NCBI GenBank assembly: GCA_944990035.1
Contig: CALYLX010000142.1
Location: 1,488,001 to 1,552,000 of the forward strand
Length of the DNA: 64,000 nucleotides
Direction: 5' to 3'
From: Clitopilus passeckerianus
Taxonomy: Eukaryota; Basidiomycota; Agaricomycetes; Agaricales; Entolomataceae
Below are positions 33,080 through 43,961 of the stretch, in pieces. The translations under genes were made by a program, and so were the position numbers. The notes under the pieces were generated by a model. The model was not told the DNA's origin and ran no database searches. It was given only the letters and a program-made list of their open reading frames with translations. How positions within the stretch are numbered: position 1 is the stretch's first letter; each line of letters begins with the position of its first letter.

Positions 33080-35899
33080 TTAAGCCATCATCATCCCGTC
33101 CCCGCTGGAAGTGCCGTCTCGGTCGTCATCAAGCCTATGAGCCTGGTCAGTACAAGACTTCGACCCGGAGATGCGGGTTACGTACAAATAATTTCGCTCG
33201 ATCTCGGATAGAATGCTCAAGAAGTCCCCTGAAGATGTCGTCAGTATCTGCAGTGCAGTCTGAGTGCAGCATGGACTTACAAAGATATGCATGTGCCCTT
33301 GCAGCTGAGGCTGGCGCAGTTTCAGCCTTACGAACAGCGTCCAGTAGTGTTGAGGCCACAAAGCGGACTTTATGGACCAAGCTAGGGCCGTTCGTAGCAA
33401 TAGATTGGATAGGAATACTGTCGCAGGGTAAGAAACTGAGATCAAGTGCAAAGCTCATAAGGCGGCGTACCTATGCAGGATATTAAGAAGATCACTAGCG
33501 ACTGCTTCTCTGTCTTCTGCAACCTGGTGCTCATCGACACCACCTTGCAGAGAAGTGATGAGCTCGTCCCTGTATTGCTCGATGACGAATCGAACAAGTT
33601 GCTACACAAGGATCATAAGACGGTGGAGTCCAAGAGCATGATAAAGAACGTACCTGAGTCGTATAAAGATTTGCCTGCATCACGAGGAACGGATTGAGAG
33701 CATTGGCGCGGGAGGCATTCGGGTTGTCGAAGAAGTCTTTGACTTCTGCAAAAGTCGCCTGTCGGAAACCCGCACCTCCGTATTCCGCGGGAAGGTGAAG
33801 GTGAGCATGTGTTTGCTTCAGGCGCAATGGCTCCGGAGCGTGAGCAAGGGCAGCGAGAATCCGCGCGTGCAGCGACTGAACCTCTTCGAGCCGTGCGGTC
33901 GCGAACTGGCCTTGAGGCGGAGATCTCTTATCTACGCGGATGCGGACCAGGATCTCGCCCAGGAGAGCGAATATGCGTGATGTGTAGTTTAGGCCTGACA
34001 CTATGGCAGTTTTTCCGTGAGGCTGAGGTAGGTATGCACTGGGGGTGATGCTTTGATGAAGCGATTTTGATGTTAATGGAAAATTTTCGGATCCACGAGG
34101 TCAGTACTTACTATTCATCGTCCAACTCCTTTGGGAAGTGTACAGTACAATCTTCGTCTCTCAGACAAATCGGTCGTCCCAGGAGAATTGACATCGATTT
34201 GTCGGCTGCCGACCAGAGTTAATGTCATGAGATGATGGAAATTGCGAGGTAAACGGACCTCCAAAAAGTAACCAGAAAGTTCTGCGTCTGACCTCGCATT
34301 CAATGGGGTCAAGACCCTCATATGAAGCTTCCTCATGCATCCTCAGTGTCACTGCAATATGTGCAGCTTCACCGAATGCAGCATGTTGAGTTGCGTCATG
34401 ACCCTCGCAGAAATGATACACGCAATCGCTGCATGGTGGGTCGTAAATCAGCACACGGAAAAATCCGAGGTGAAATAAAATTCTCACAGATATCGGATGA
34501 CGGCGTGCATGGATGTTGGAGGATCGTAAGTAGTAACGGTGATGTGTCGACTCGCTTCATAGCAGGTCTGAAACACGATGAAGTTAGAGCAAAGAATAAT
34601 CGTAGACGAGAGAAACCCTACCTGAGCCAGTTTCCTGACGACAGGGCGTTCCATTGGGAGGTAGGAACGTGGGACCTGAACAAGCGTTGACGCAACAGTG
34701 GACATAACGAGAGCGAAGAAAAGTGGGTCGCGTTCCTCGCGGCGTGCGTGAAGATCAGCCATAAAGGACGGTTTATGGATACAAGGGGTAAGTGGGTATA
34801 CGAAGTCGAAGAAAAGGGCAATGATAAGAGAAATGGTGTCACGAGGAGCAATTTCTTCCAACCGACGTGGCCTATAGTAATAAGAAAGGGGAGGGATGGT
34901 GTTTTGTGGCTGGGACGATAGAGGTTGCTTGTATGACCAGTTGTACAAAGGGTAGGTGCTGAATGGTTCTTGTTGCGGCGGCGCATATACCTGAGAATCT
35001 TCTGGCTTGGGAGACGCATGAGCAGAGAGCATAGTATTTCCATTGGTCGACGGCTCCAGATTACGCGTGCCATTGTAAGGTGGTGTTTGCACGCTGTTTT
35101 GAGAGTAATGGGGATGGTAGGTGTCGGCAGCGATGGGATATCGTGAAGGCGGGATGACACCAGCATGAACTGGGGGGAGCGCGCTCAACGATGGTTCCAA
35201 GAAAGGCGCAGGAGGGCTCTTTGTTGAGACCGTCGGAGAAAGGATGCCCTGTGGCGGACTGGCGATGGCCGAAACAGGCGATGCAGACGCCTCCTCTTGA
35301 CGTTCCTCAGACGGGGTGGTTGTTGCAGCAGCAGCTTCTTGAAGTCTGCGAAGATACCTAAGCAGTCGTTCAGCGCCAGGCGTCGTAAAGTTGAACCTAA
35401 TGATGACTCACAAGTTGGGCGGTCCCCGCTTCTTAGGCTGATAGTCGTATGTGCATGGGATGCCTAGAGTGACACAGTGCTTGCAAGACTGCTTATGGTC
35501 TTCTGGGTTCTCCCTGGCGCATCGGACTTTGCGGGCTCTGCAAGCATCACAACCTAGGAGTGACGTTGAGAAATTTGTCAGTGTAAAACGGTGCTAAGAA
35601 CGTACTTTGGGATTGCCTCCTGTAAACGAACAAAATAAGCTCAAGTCAGTAACTCTATTAACTCAAATAGACGGGAAAAAAGGATTGACATGATAGGAGT
35701 AGTTGGAAGTGGGACGAAAGAAGTGTGGGGAATGCGGGGTGAGGGAGTGCGACGGTTGAAAGCGGTCACGGAGAAATGTCGGGACAATTTGTACGTACTT
35801 TCTTTTGGTCTTGCTGTTTTCGGAGTGTGATTCCTTCAGGCAGTCATCAGAAGGGGGCGTGGCTGAATGGTTCTCTTTCTTAGGGCGAGCTGCGGGCAT
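33080..35899 (-). CDS. Zn(II)2Cys6 fungal transcription factor with MHR domain
   Basis: A fungus-specific regulator. The N-terminus MPAARPKKENHSATPPSDD is followed by a split DNA-binding domain: CDACRARKVRC and CKHCVTLGIPC give the six zinc-binding cysteines, then YQPKKRGPPNL. A long Pro/Ser/Gln-rich linker follows. The fungal_trans/MHR region includes FDFVYPLTPCIHKPSFMADL, YEASRHITVTTYDPPTS, AAFGEAAHIAVTLRMHEEA and CEVRRRTFWLLFG. The C-terminal part has LAALAHAPEPLRL, ANALNPFLVMQANLYTTQ and FLSILSEIERNYLYV, and ends GDGMMMA with TAA at 33080-33082. The IHKPSF and EVRRRTFW blocks resemble the XlnR/Gal4-like MHR family. Targets cannot be told. The regulator is not next to an obvious cluster. 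Several small exons in the first 500 bp make the 5' end slightly uncertain. Confidence 0.85.
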
Positions 35900-36485
35900 A
35901 GTCGAATGTGGGGGAGGATGGGGGACTAGCAATGCGGGGAAGGTTGGTTCTTTCGACTGGCGTTTTGAAGAGAATGTGTGTTTGTTGTTCCCGTGGCACA
36001 CTGTTTGCGGCTCGGGCGCTTTGAATTGCAAACTTCCTTTTATTATCATTTATATGTACTCAATCAGGACATGTCTCTACAAATGACCTTAACCAAAAAC
36101 TGGCGATCGCATGGATACCCCAACATGGATATCTATCACGAGAACATCGTCGGTTGACTATTCAATCCAGGCCCGGTTTAACTCCGGAACCAACACCTTG
36201 GCCTCACCCCCCTGCATTTGGTCCTGCTCAGTTCGTTTGATCGTAGATCAAACCTACGCATATTCACCCGGAAGCGACTCACGGCAGTTTTTGTCGTGTC
36301 CGATGGAAGGATTCGATCCCCTTTTGCCAGTTGCTCGAAAAATTGCACTCTAATCCATGTGAACGAATGCGACGGACCAAATTGCTAAATTTGGGTCGAC
36401 GGTGCCCTCCCAACCCCAAAGGGACCCTGTTGCCGCTGCCAGGGTACGTCGATACACGTTCATTGACGAGGGAGAGGTATGACCC
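35900..36485. other. intergenic region between the regulator and the PPR-like gene
   Basis: The promoter of the regulator lies at the left; the 3' UTR of the PPR-like gene at the right. No gene is seen. Confidence 0.5.
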
Positions 36486-38813
36486 TCATGGCGGTGGCGT
36501 GAGACCAGGTCGTCCAGAGAGCTGCGACAGGATACTGGAGACCAGGATAGGATTGAACCTGTCGCTTTGTTCTTGAACCGTTCGTGTGATGCGGCGGCGC
36601 AAGGCGCGTTGCTCGAGGTCATCCCACTGGGCACCCCTTTGGAGACAGCGTTGCCAGAATTTGAAGGCGAGGACTGGCGCTTGCGCTCTAAGAGATTGGT
36701 AGACGAGGTATTTGCCAGTTTGCGTGGATGATGCGATGTTCGCCTCGGGATGCGTAGCGATCAGGTTCAGGACCATGGAGAGCTTTGATTGCATCGCTTC
36801 AACGGACTCTCCCGGTAGATGTTCTGCGCTGGCTCGTATGATGTTTGTTAAAGTTTTCAGGCTCATCGATTGGTCCGACAGAGCCTTCAACTTCGTCAAC
36901 ATGTCGGTGACAAGCTGGTGATCTCCGCGAGTCAAAGCGCAATGAAGAATTGTCCCGTATGTCACTGTATCTGGCTGCAAGCTACGTTGCTCCATCCGCT
37001 CCACGATCTCGACGGCTTGATCAGGGTGGGTCTGGGCCACGGCCGACAGCGCGACATTGATATCGTGCAGGTCAGGCAACTCCTTCCGCCGAAGGAGGGA
37101 TGCAAAAGCCTTTAATCCCTCCGAGTACTTTCCAAGCACGAAACAACCTCGCGCGTACGATGTCAAGGCGAAATGGGGTGCTGTCGACAACGGGGTGTAC
37201 TTGGATTTGAATTCGTATAGAACATGCTTTGCAAATGCATGCAAGCCGTGCGCATATTCAAGCCGTTCATCAGTTTCCTCTTCGGTGACGGGAGCTCCGC
37301 CATCCTCTTGATTGGACTGGGCGGCCATGCGAGCTTTGCGGGCAAGGGAATCGAAGAGGCTGACCATGCGTATCATGAGAGCAGAGTTGCCGACGACCTC
37401 CTCCTTATCTCGCCCAACAGAATATCGTTCCCATAACTTGCGGGCGAGCATAGCGTCACCCCGAGCAGCAACGCGAGTGATAAAACGGGCGCGGAGAAGA
37501 GGGGGGAGGTTGATGTTGTTTTCCACAACTTCGGTAGCCAAGGTCCTGGCTAGGACACTACGGCGGCTTCGAGAACTGAGGTGTTCCATGAGCCATGTCA
37601 ATGCCTTGCCTGATGGGGGAGGGTATAAATGTGATTGTTGGACGGTTGCGGAGCGCGTAAAGTCGTAGAGTTTTTCTGCGGTGTGGATCGACCCTTGCTC
37701 GTACGCTTGATTATAGAATAGTCGAATTATACTGTTTGGGGCTGGTGAAATGGGGTGGACACGCCGAATTAATTGCTCGCAGGCGTAGATATCTCTAGGT
37801 GTGGGGGTATTCAATAGCTCGTAGAAAATGTCGATATTAAGGTTGAGTATAGCTTGATGTGGCCTTGAACAGGATGATTCGAGTGTGTCAACGAGGAAGG
37901 CTGAAGCCAGGGGCCGCCAATGCCAATGCAGACATGCTTTGGTGAGAGCAACCCGGAGGATTGTGTTGAAATCCTGAGACAGTTGATCCACTCCTTCCAC
38001 GGCCTCAGGCGGTACGAACTTGGCTTCAACCAGTGGGCGGAATATCGCCAGTGCAGCTTCCTGGTGGGATTCGTTGAGTAGCTTGCGTAGTAAGGCGAAG
38101 GTGAAGTAAACGAGCTTGGACGGCTGGAAAGTGATGGATTTTGTTCCTCCCGGAACCTGGCCATCCATTATAAAGCGAGATAAGCTGGCTGTGAGGCTTT
38201 GCAACTGGTGAAGCTCGTCTGCTTTGAAGGTCTTCAACTTCGAAAGCAACCGAACCATTTGCTGGACAAGAGTTGCATCCAACTGGTATTTCTTGTGTTC
38301 GTCTAGGTATCGACATGTCCTCAACAGGACACGGTGACCAAGCACGAGGAAGTCTCTGGACAGAGTCGCGTGCAGCAAGCTAAACCGTTCGTGCTCCGTT
38401 CCCTGATAGATGTCGAGAATGTCCGACACGACTGAATCCACCAGCTCGTACGACCCGTTCTCGAGTGCTGTATCCAAGACACGAAGGTAGCTGGACTTGG
38501 GTAATGCTGCCACCAAGGATTTGTCCTGCTGTCGCAGTGTGAAATAGGTGTCAGCAGTAATGGGTGGCAGCTCCGTAACCGTTCGTTCGACCTCGGCCTT
38601 CGGTAGAACTGGTGGCATTGGGACTTGTGTGGTGGGCAATGACCAAGAGTAGGCTGTCTGAATGTGTATGTCTCGAGTCCATACGCCTCCCCGTGAATTG
38701 CGTGGTCGTTTCGATATGGTGGTGACATTGCATACATTCTGAAGCTTCTGTATGGACTTCCAGCGAGGGTATTTGGGGACAACTTGAGATATTATAGGGC
38801 GACAAAGGGACAT
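36486..38813 (-). CDS. intronless PPR-like, probably mitochondrial protein
   Basis: One uninterrupted frame of 775 codons. The first 50 residues are basic with few acids (YPRWKSIQKLQNVCNVTTIS, KRPRNSRGGVWTRD), typical of a mitochondrial presequence. The body is all-helical. Pentatricopeptide-type repeats are clearest at the C-terminal half: LTSYARGCFVLGKYSEGLKA, VEIVERMEQRSLQPDTVTYG, TILHCALTRGDHQLVTDML. PPR proteins bind organellar RNA and act in its processing or translation. It ends LSGRPGLTPPP at a stop at 36486. The lack of introns is unusual here, since nearly all neighbours have many. I do not recognise a specific orthologue. Confidence 0.8.
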   Translation of the reverse strand: MSLCRPIISQVVPKYPRWKSIQKLQNVCNVTTISKRPRNSRGGVWTRDIHIQTAYSWSLPTTQVPMPPVLPKAEVERTVTELPPITADTYFTLRQQDKSLVAALPKSSYLRVLDTALENGSYELVDSVVSDILDIYQGTEHERFSLLHATLSRDFLVLGHRVLLRTCRYLDEHKKYQLDATLVQQMVRLLSKLKTFKADELHQLQSLTASLSRFIMDGQVPGGTKSITFQPSKLVYFTFALLRKLLNESHQEAALAIFRPLVEAKFVPPEAVEGVDQLSQDFNTILRVALTKACLHWHWRPLASAFLVDTLESSCSRPHQAILNLNIDIFYELLNTPTPRDIYACEQLIRRVHPISPAPNSIIRLFYNQAYEQGSIHTAEKLYDFTRSATVQQSHLYPPPSGKALTWLMEHLSSRSRRSVLARTLATEVVENNINLPPLLRARFITRVAARGDAMLARKLWERYSVGRDKEEVVGNSALMIRMVSLFDSLARKARMAAQSNQEDGGAPVTEEETDERLEYAHGLHAFAKHVLYEFKSKYTPLSTAPHFALTSYARGCFVLGKYSEGLKAFASLLRRKELPDLHDINVALSAVAQTHPDQAVEIVERMEQRSLQPDTVTYGTILHCALTRGDHQLVTDMLTKLKALSDQSMSLKTLTNIIRASAEHLPGESVEAMQSKLSMVLNLIATHPEANIASSTQTGKYLVYQSLRAQAPVLAFKFWQRCLQRGAQWDDLEQRALRRRITRTVQEQSDRFNPILVSSILSQLSGRPGLTPPP

Positions 38814-40352
38814 AGATCAGCTAAAGCCATGTCATATAATGTCAGTGGGATAATTATCGGAATGGATTGAATACTTACCGCATAACGCACGACCTCTCAA
38901 TTTTCCCGGAATGGAACGCGCCCAGGCAAGACTCGTTAACAGTAAGCGACGAGTTGGTTTGAAATGTGCTCAAATGTTGCTGAACGGGTGACCACCGTAC
39001 ACTGTTCAGCGTGGCGTCGCGGATGAAAAAATCGGAACGTCACGTGTAGCCGCGTCATGTGACTACGCTAGACCAATCGGCGCCTGGGATTGACCAAAGC
39101 GTCGGTCGAGGCGGGCGTCGGGGGTCGGTCCTGTCAAGACTTTGGCGACTTGGCTCTCATGGTCCCCCGGTTTTCCTCAACATTGATACCTCGGTCGGAG
39201 TCGTTCATCCCGACTCGTCTAAGTTAACAGAATCATTCAATACCCCTTTCTAGAATATTCAGCCTCTGTCATACTTAATTACTTCAAGGAATGCCATGTC
39301 CCCATGTTCAACCTCTTGTCCATCCCAACACGGAATCCCAGCACTTGATCAAGTGTATTCACCTACGTGAGGCACATCTCTGCAACTCAACCTCGCCGGA
39401 TCTCCGTTATTCCGTCCAAGTACCTACACTATGGTCTCGCATGCTAACTCGCATCGGGGTGTTCACAGATCACAGGTACTTGGGTTGAAGATGGCGATTC
39501 ACCCCTATTTTCTGCCATGCGTAGGCAGATGCGTCAGTTTCATTCTCTACGGCCATGCTTAAGCCTCGGAATTTCATCGGCGGCACGACGTAGCACGGTT
39601 TTTGACGTTGAGCACAAGTAGCCAGATCTTCCCACAGCGATGCCAGCGTGATCGAGTCGAAGTGTTCGGAGGAAATTGAGGGTTACTCGAGAAGCTTCAA
39701 CCTTATTGAAGGTTCAAGATCCGCAGAATACTTGCCTTTGTAGATTTTGACATCCTGGGGAACGAATACCCCACTTCCCCGCATAACATGCATAGAATAT
39801 ACATACCGCCGGTTCTGCAAGCGATACCTCGGACTGTGTCATTCAATTCAAGGAAATCCGCAAGACAAACTATGGAAACCCATAACCCATAGCCTAAGTC
39901 CAAACGGGTGGCTTCTCACCTACGTGTGAGATCTGGTCGACAACCGGCATTCGTCAGACCGACGTCCTTTCCATAACAAGTAAATTCTGCATGGCATATT
40001 ACACAGATGTCTTCGATAGGCGACATCGCGCCGTGACAGGAGCAGACTCCCGCATAAGACCACTGAGACGTTGCGCCTGATGATGTTTATTGGAGAACAT
40101 TCAATCTACGAGGTGACAGAGCAGATGAGGTCATGCCTGTGCAAGAGTCAGCCCATAGATCTAAATCAAATCTCGTGATTGTCTTTAAGTCGGGGCTATA
40201 GATTCGTAGCATGCATATGAAAAATGTCAGAAGCTGAGAGGATGATGAACTGTGCAAAGGGTCTCTCAAGCGCCTTCAAGTTGATCGTGTTGTTGCTTAC
40301 GTACGCACCTACGGCTTGTCAGGACTCTTGAACACCGCCACTTCGTTGGAAT
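38814..40352. other. 1.5 kb intergenic region between divergent PPR-like and GRASP genes
   Basis: The two genes are transcribed away from each other. Apart from the CACGTG element, I see no coding frame with support and no RNA gene. Confidence 0.5.
39041..39046. promoter_or_regulatory. CACGTG box upstream of the PPR-like gene
   Basis: CGTCACGTGTAG lies about 230 bp before the PPR-like start, with a second near match GTCATGTGAC 15 bp further on. It resembles a Cbf1/bHLH site. Single hexamers occur by chance, so support is weak. Confidence 0.3.
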
Positions 40353-41630
40353 ATGGGAGCTGGTCAATCCACAGCATCAGATTCGCAAAATGACTTGCCG
40401 CCGCGCGGCCTGCATGTCCTCAGAGTTACTCCTGCATCGCCCGCATCGTATACTGATATAGAGCCATTTTTTGACTTCGTTGTTGGGTTTGAGGGCGACT
40501 CGCTGTCTCGTGATTCCAATACTATCGACATCTCTCAGCTGGAAAGAATCGTTGAGCAACATGAGGAACGCATCTTGAATCTATTAGTCTGGAATAGCAA
40601 AAGCAGGCAAACGAGAGGTGCGCTCTACATTTCTCTGGAGAGCATCCTGCTCATCATGTTTTCTCACCAGTCGTACCCATTACACCTTCTCGCGCATGGT
40701 CTCAATCAACAAACAGCCAACCATCGCAGTCACATGAAACGAACCCACAACCGTCGCTTTTGGGCCTCAGTATGCGAATATGCGAACCGGAGACGGCTAC
40801 CGATGTCGTTTGGCATGTGTTAGATGTACTAGAAGGAAGTCCCGCTGAGAGTGCCGGCTTGGTTCCAATGGGCGATTGGATCTTGGGTGCGTGTATTCCT
40901 TGCGGACTTAGCCCTCTTCTTTCTCAAAACATATTATCACTTGGCAGGATGGTCCGGAGGCGTTCTTAGCGCGGAGAATGATTTTTATGACCTTGTGGAA
41001 GCAGTAAGTACCACCGCTTCAGATATCGCTAAATAAAACATTAGCCTGATCTTTATTGAATCAGCATATCGACAAACCACTCCGCGTATATGTTTATTCC
41101 TACGACTTCGAGTAAGTTCCATTTGACGGAGGTATTTCCTTGGATGTCAGCTGATGAGAAATGGTCTTTCCATCCAGTGCTCTCAGGGAGGTAGTATTGA
41201 TACCTAACCGACACTGGGGAGGTGAAGGTCTGCTTGGCTGCGTATTTGGGTACTTATTCTCCCCTAACACGCGGTCTTATTCGCTAATGGTTCCCTCTGC
41301 CGTAGGTTTGGTTTGTTGCACAGAATACCACCTCAGCCGGCCGACCGCGTGCCGGGCTCCACACCTGCAGAACTTCAGGAAGCAGAGGCTGCGGAATTCG
41401 AAGAGCAGGAGCTTTTCGTGCCTGCCGATGCAGAACCCGAATCACACTTCGGTTCCGACCGTATATCAGCTATGCGACATCATGAAGGAGGCACATACAG
41501 TCAACAGGAGGAAGCCTACCTTGAAGATGAGGATGATGACTTTGCGAACCAATACCACAATCACCGACCCATACCCCGTGCTGCGAACCCGCAGATTCGA
41601 ATACACTCTACAACCAACGGACATGCGTGA
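40353..41630 (+). CDS. Golgi reassembly stacking protein (GRASP55/65, yeast Grh1 family)
   Basis: GRASP proteins sit on the Golgi surface and act in stacking, COPII tethering and unconventional secretion. The protein begins MGAGQSTASDS; Gly-2 with Ser-6 fits N-myristoylation. PDZ1 contains GLHVLRVTPASPASYTDIEP, FFDFVVGFEGDSL and ILNLLVWNSKSRQTR. PDZ2 contains WHVLDVLEGSPAESAGLVPM, GDWILGWSGGVLSAENDFYD, LVEAHIDKPLRVYVYSYDFD and LREVVLIPNRHWGGEGLLG, ending at CVFGFGLLHRIP. An acidic, Gln-rich tail follows, ending TTNGHA at the stop 41628-41630. Introns of 50-70 bp join these blocks in frame. The protein is complete and of fungal size (about 340 residues). Confidence 0.92.
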
Positions 41631-43724
41631 ACCGTACACCACGCTCGGCGACCTTGTTTGCTCCCATGGATGGTGAATCACCCTGTTACTGGATCTATTC
41701 TGCGTGCATCGAGGAATACTTGGCTTCTTCTACTCTCGGTACTGTTCTATCTGAATGTTACCCTGGAAACAATATAGAGTACTACGCGTTGTTCAGATTC
41801 GCTCACATTCTCACTGTTCAGTAAATTGCCTACTTTCTAAGTGGTAAACACCTGGTAATTTCTACTTCACATTACAGACAGACACACGTGCATCGGTATG
41901 TATATGAGTCGACTCTGAGCATGTTCACAGCAGATTTCGAAAAGAACGACAGGGCTAGGCTCAATTGAGCTTGGCGCAAGCGCGTTATTCATCGAACTCT
42001 ATTTGCTTCGGTGCGTCACCACGCTCTACAGTGAGCAATATAATGAGCACTGAGCGCTAGGATCATGGGAACTTTCTCTTCCCTCCCTCATTCTCTTGTC
42101 TACGCGCGATTTATCTTCATCCCCAGGGATGACCAGAGTGAGGTGTCGGCTATGCCAGCCTAAACACCAATGGTATTGCAACTCGAATACTCCCAGGCTC
42201 CAGGCTCCAACAGCACCCTGCCAGTGCTCACTTGATGTCAGGGCCTTTATAATTTGCTGGGTAGTACAACTATGTTTCTTTGCTACCTAAACGATGGTCT
42301 TGGAGGGCTGGGAGCAGACTAGTTCTTGGATTCATCTCTCATGCTCGAATATCCCGCCTCAGAGATAAATGCGCCTAGTTAGGGTGGCACATGCCGTACC
42401 ATAACGTTAGTGAGGTTGTAGCCACTGGATTCGAAACAGTTAATGCCTTCCGCCCATCGGCCTAGAGCTAATAACGGTGGTTCAAGGAGTCGATCGGCTT
42501 TTGGCCCTTCGGGACGACTGGTTCGTTTGTCTGCGTCCCTACCGTCTGCACGATGGATGAGGCACTCAGCACCCCTAGATATTCCATGAATGATCTTAAC
42601 ATCCGGCTATTTCGAGGGAATCAGCGGGAGGTTTGAATATTGAACCATCATTGACCCTTGTACGCTGGAATTAGCTGCCGTAGCTCTCGCAATTCACGTA
42701 ACACCCTTCATTCCATCGGATAAATACACATTTATTCCCCCTTCTGATACATAGCCACCGCTGGTCGTCGACTCGTCTGATGTGAAGTCTTTATTCCCAA
42801 CCAAATCAAAATAAATGAATGCAGGGGCAGCCAGTTTTGAACATGACCCTCCGTCAGGGCGAGTCTTGCAGATGAATCCTGAGGGTGCTGTGGGTGCAAC
42901 TCTCTTTTCACCCGAAAGGCAAGTCGGGCAATTTAGTCCATTCATTTCCATTCAAACTGTCGGCTAATCCTATTTGTTGGCTGCGCCACCGGCAACAAAG
43001 AGATTTCGGCCCCAGGAACCTGACAGAATAGGCCATGCCGATATTTCGGATTTTCATTTTCAATCTGTCTTTGCCTTGACGCTGTTGGTTTGTAGATCCT
43101 CTCAAACCAGGATGATTGATGATTGGAATATTCCTCTCACAGCGATCCATTTGCTTTGATCAAACAGCCCCGTGCGTCGAGTTCGACTACTTGTACACTC
43201 TCACAAATTCTAAGTTAACTTTGACGAGCTGAGACCCAGAAAGGCTGATATTTCCTAGCGGAGAGTTTGATCCGGGCTTTCCGACAGCCCCGGCCCTCGG
43301 CTACATACTAGCCTGAGACGCTTCGAGATCATCTCTAAGTTTAACTTGTATCCTTTCCGAGTCTTGACACTTGACGCTAACCTCTCCGTACCATAGACAA
43401 GTCATATCCTCCATCGGCCCGCCAGTCGATGAGTTTGCCTCCTGAACTTCGTGTAACTCAAAGGGTCATCGTCTCTTCGGTTACTCACGTGCGCTCTTGA
43501 TGATCGAGGTTTTGCTGCGTTCTTGGTCTATTTAGCAGAGGATTATGCGAAATCCACGCAACGTCAAGACAACTGGTGGCCTGACCTATCTAAGTCCCAG
43601 TGTATAACCCAGGTCTAGTACTGCTACACGACTGCGGCCACCGGACTGTTCCCATAATAACCTCCTCCACTCGCAAACACCAACTTGAAGTCATGAGACA
43701 TTGAGAGGACGCTTGCCGGCCCGC
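41631..43724. other. 2.1 kb gene-poor region
   Basis: No supported gene is seen in 41631-43724. A minus-strand frame at 42694-42951 reads CPTCLSGEKRVAPTAPSG but has no recognisable domain and no conserved neighbours. Short direct repetition (CCAGGCT twice near 42197) is trivial. Confidence 0.5.
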
Positions 43725-43837
43725 TAAATAGCACAACAAATATGCCTCTCCATATTTATCCAAGGGAGTATCAAAGAATTGCGGACCGGGATGGCACCTT
43801 TCGATTGCACGATGGGACGGAATTGTTGTGCTATTTA
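43725..43837. repeat. 15-bp perfect inverted repeat upstream of the PL4 gene
   Basis: TAAATAGCACAACAA at 43725-43739 is exactly mirrored by TTGTTGTGCTATTTA at 43823-43837, with an 83-bp spacer. The right arm lies 125 bp before the PL4 start codon. The arms do not extend further. This could be a pair of regulator sites or a remnant of a small inverted-repeat element. Confidence 0.6.
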
Positions 43838-43961
43838 TGGCTTTCTGTCTGACAAGATACTGGACGACCATCGGGTGCTAACGAAGAAATTCCGGCAACA
43901 TGCAGGCCGTATAAGAAGCCTCCCATCCGCACTATTAGTTTCCCAAAACTAGGCTGACGAT

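Noticed and set aside
36310..36325. GGATTCGATCC resembling a tRNA T-loop
   Set aside because: No acceptor or D-arm pairing could be found around it.
42694..42951. 85-codon minus-strand frame with CPTCLSG
   Set aside because: No domain, no paired CxxC, and no splice-linked neighbours; length fits chance.
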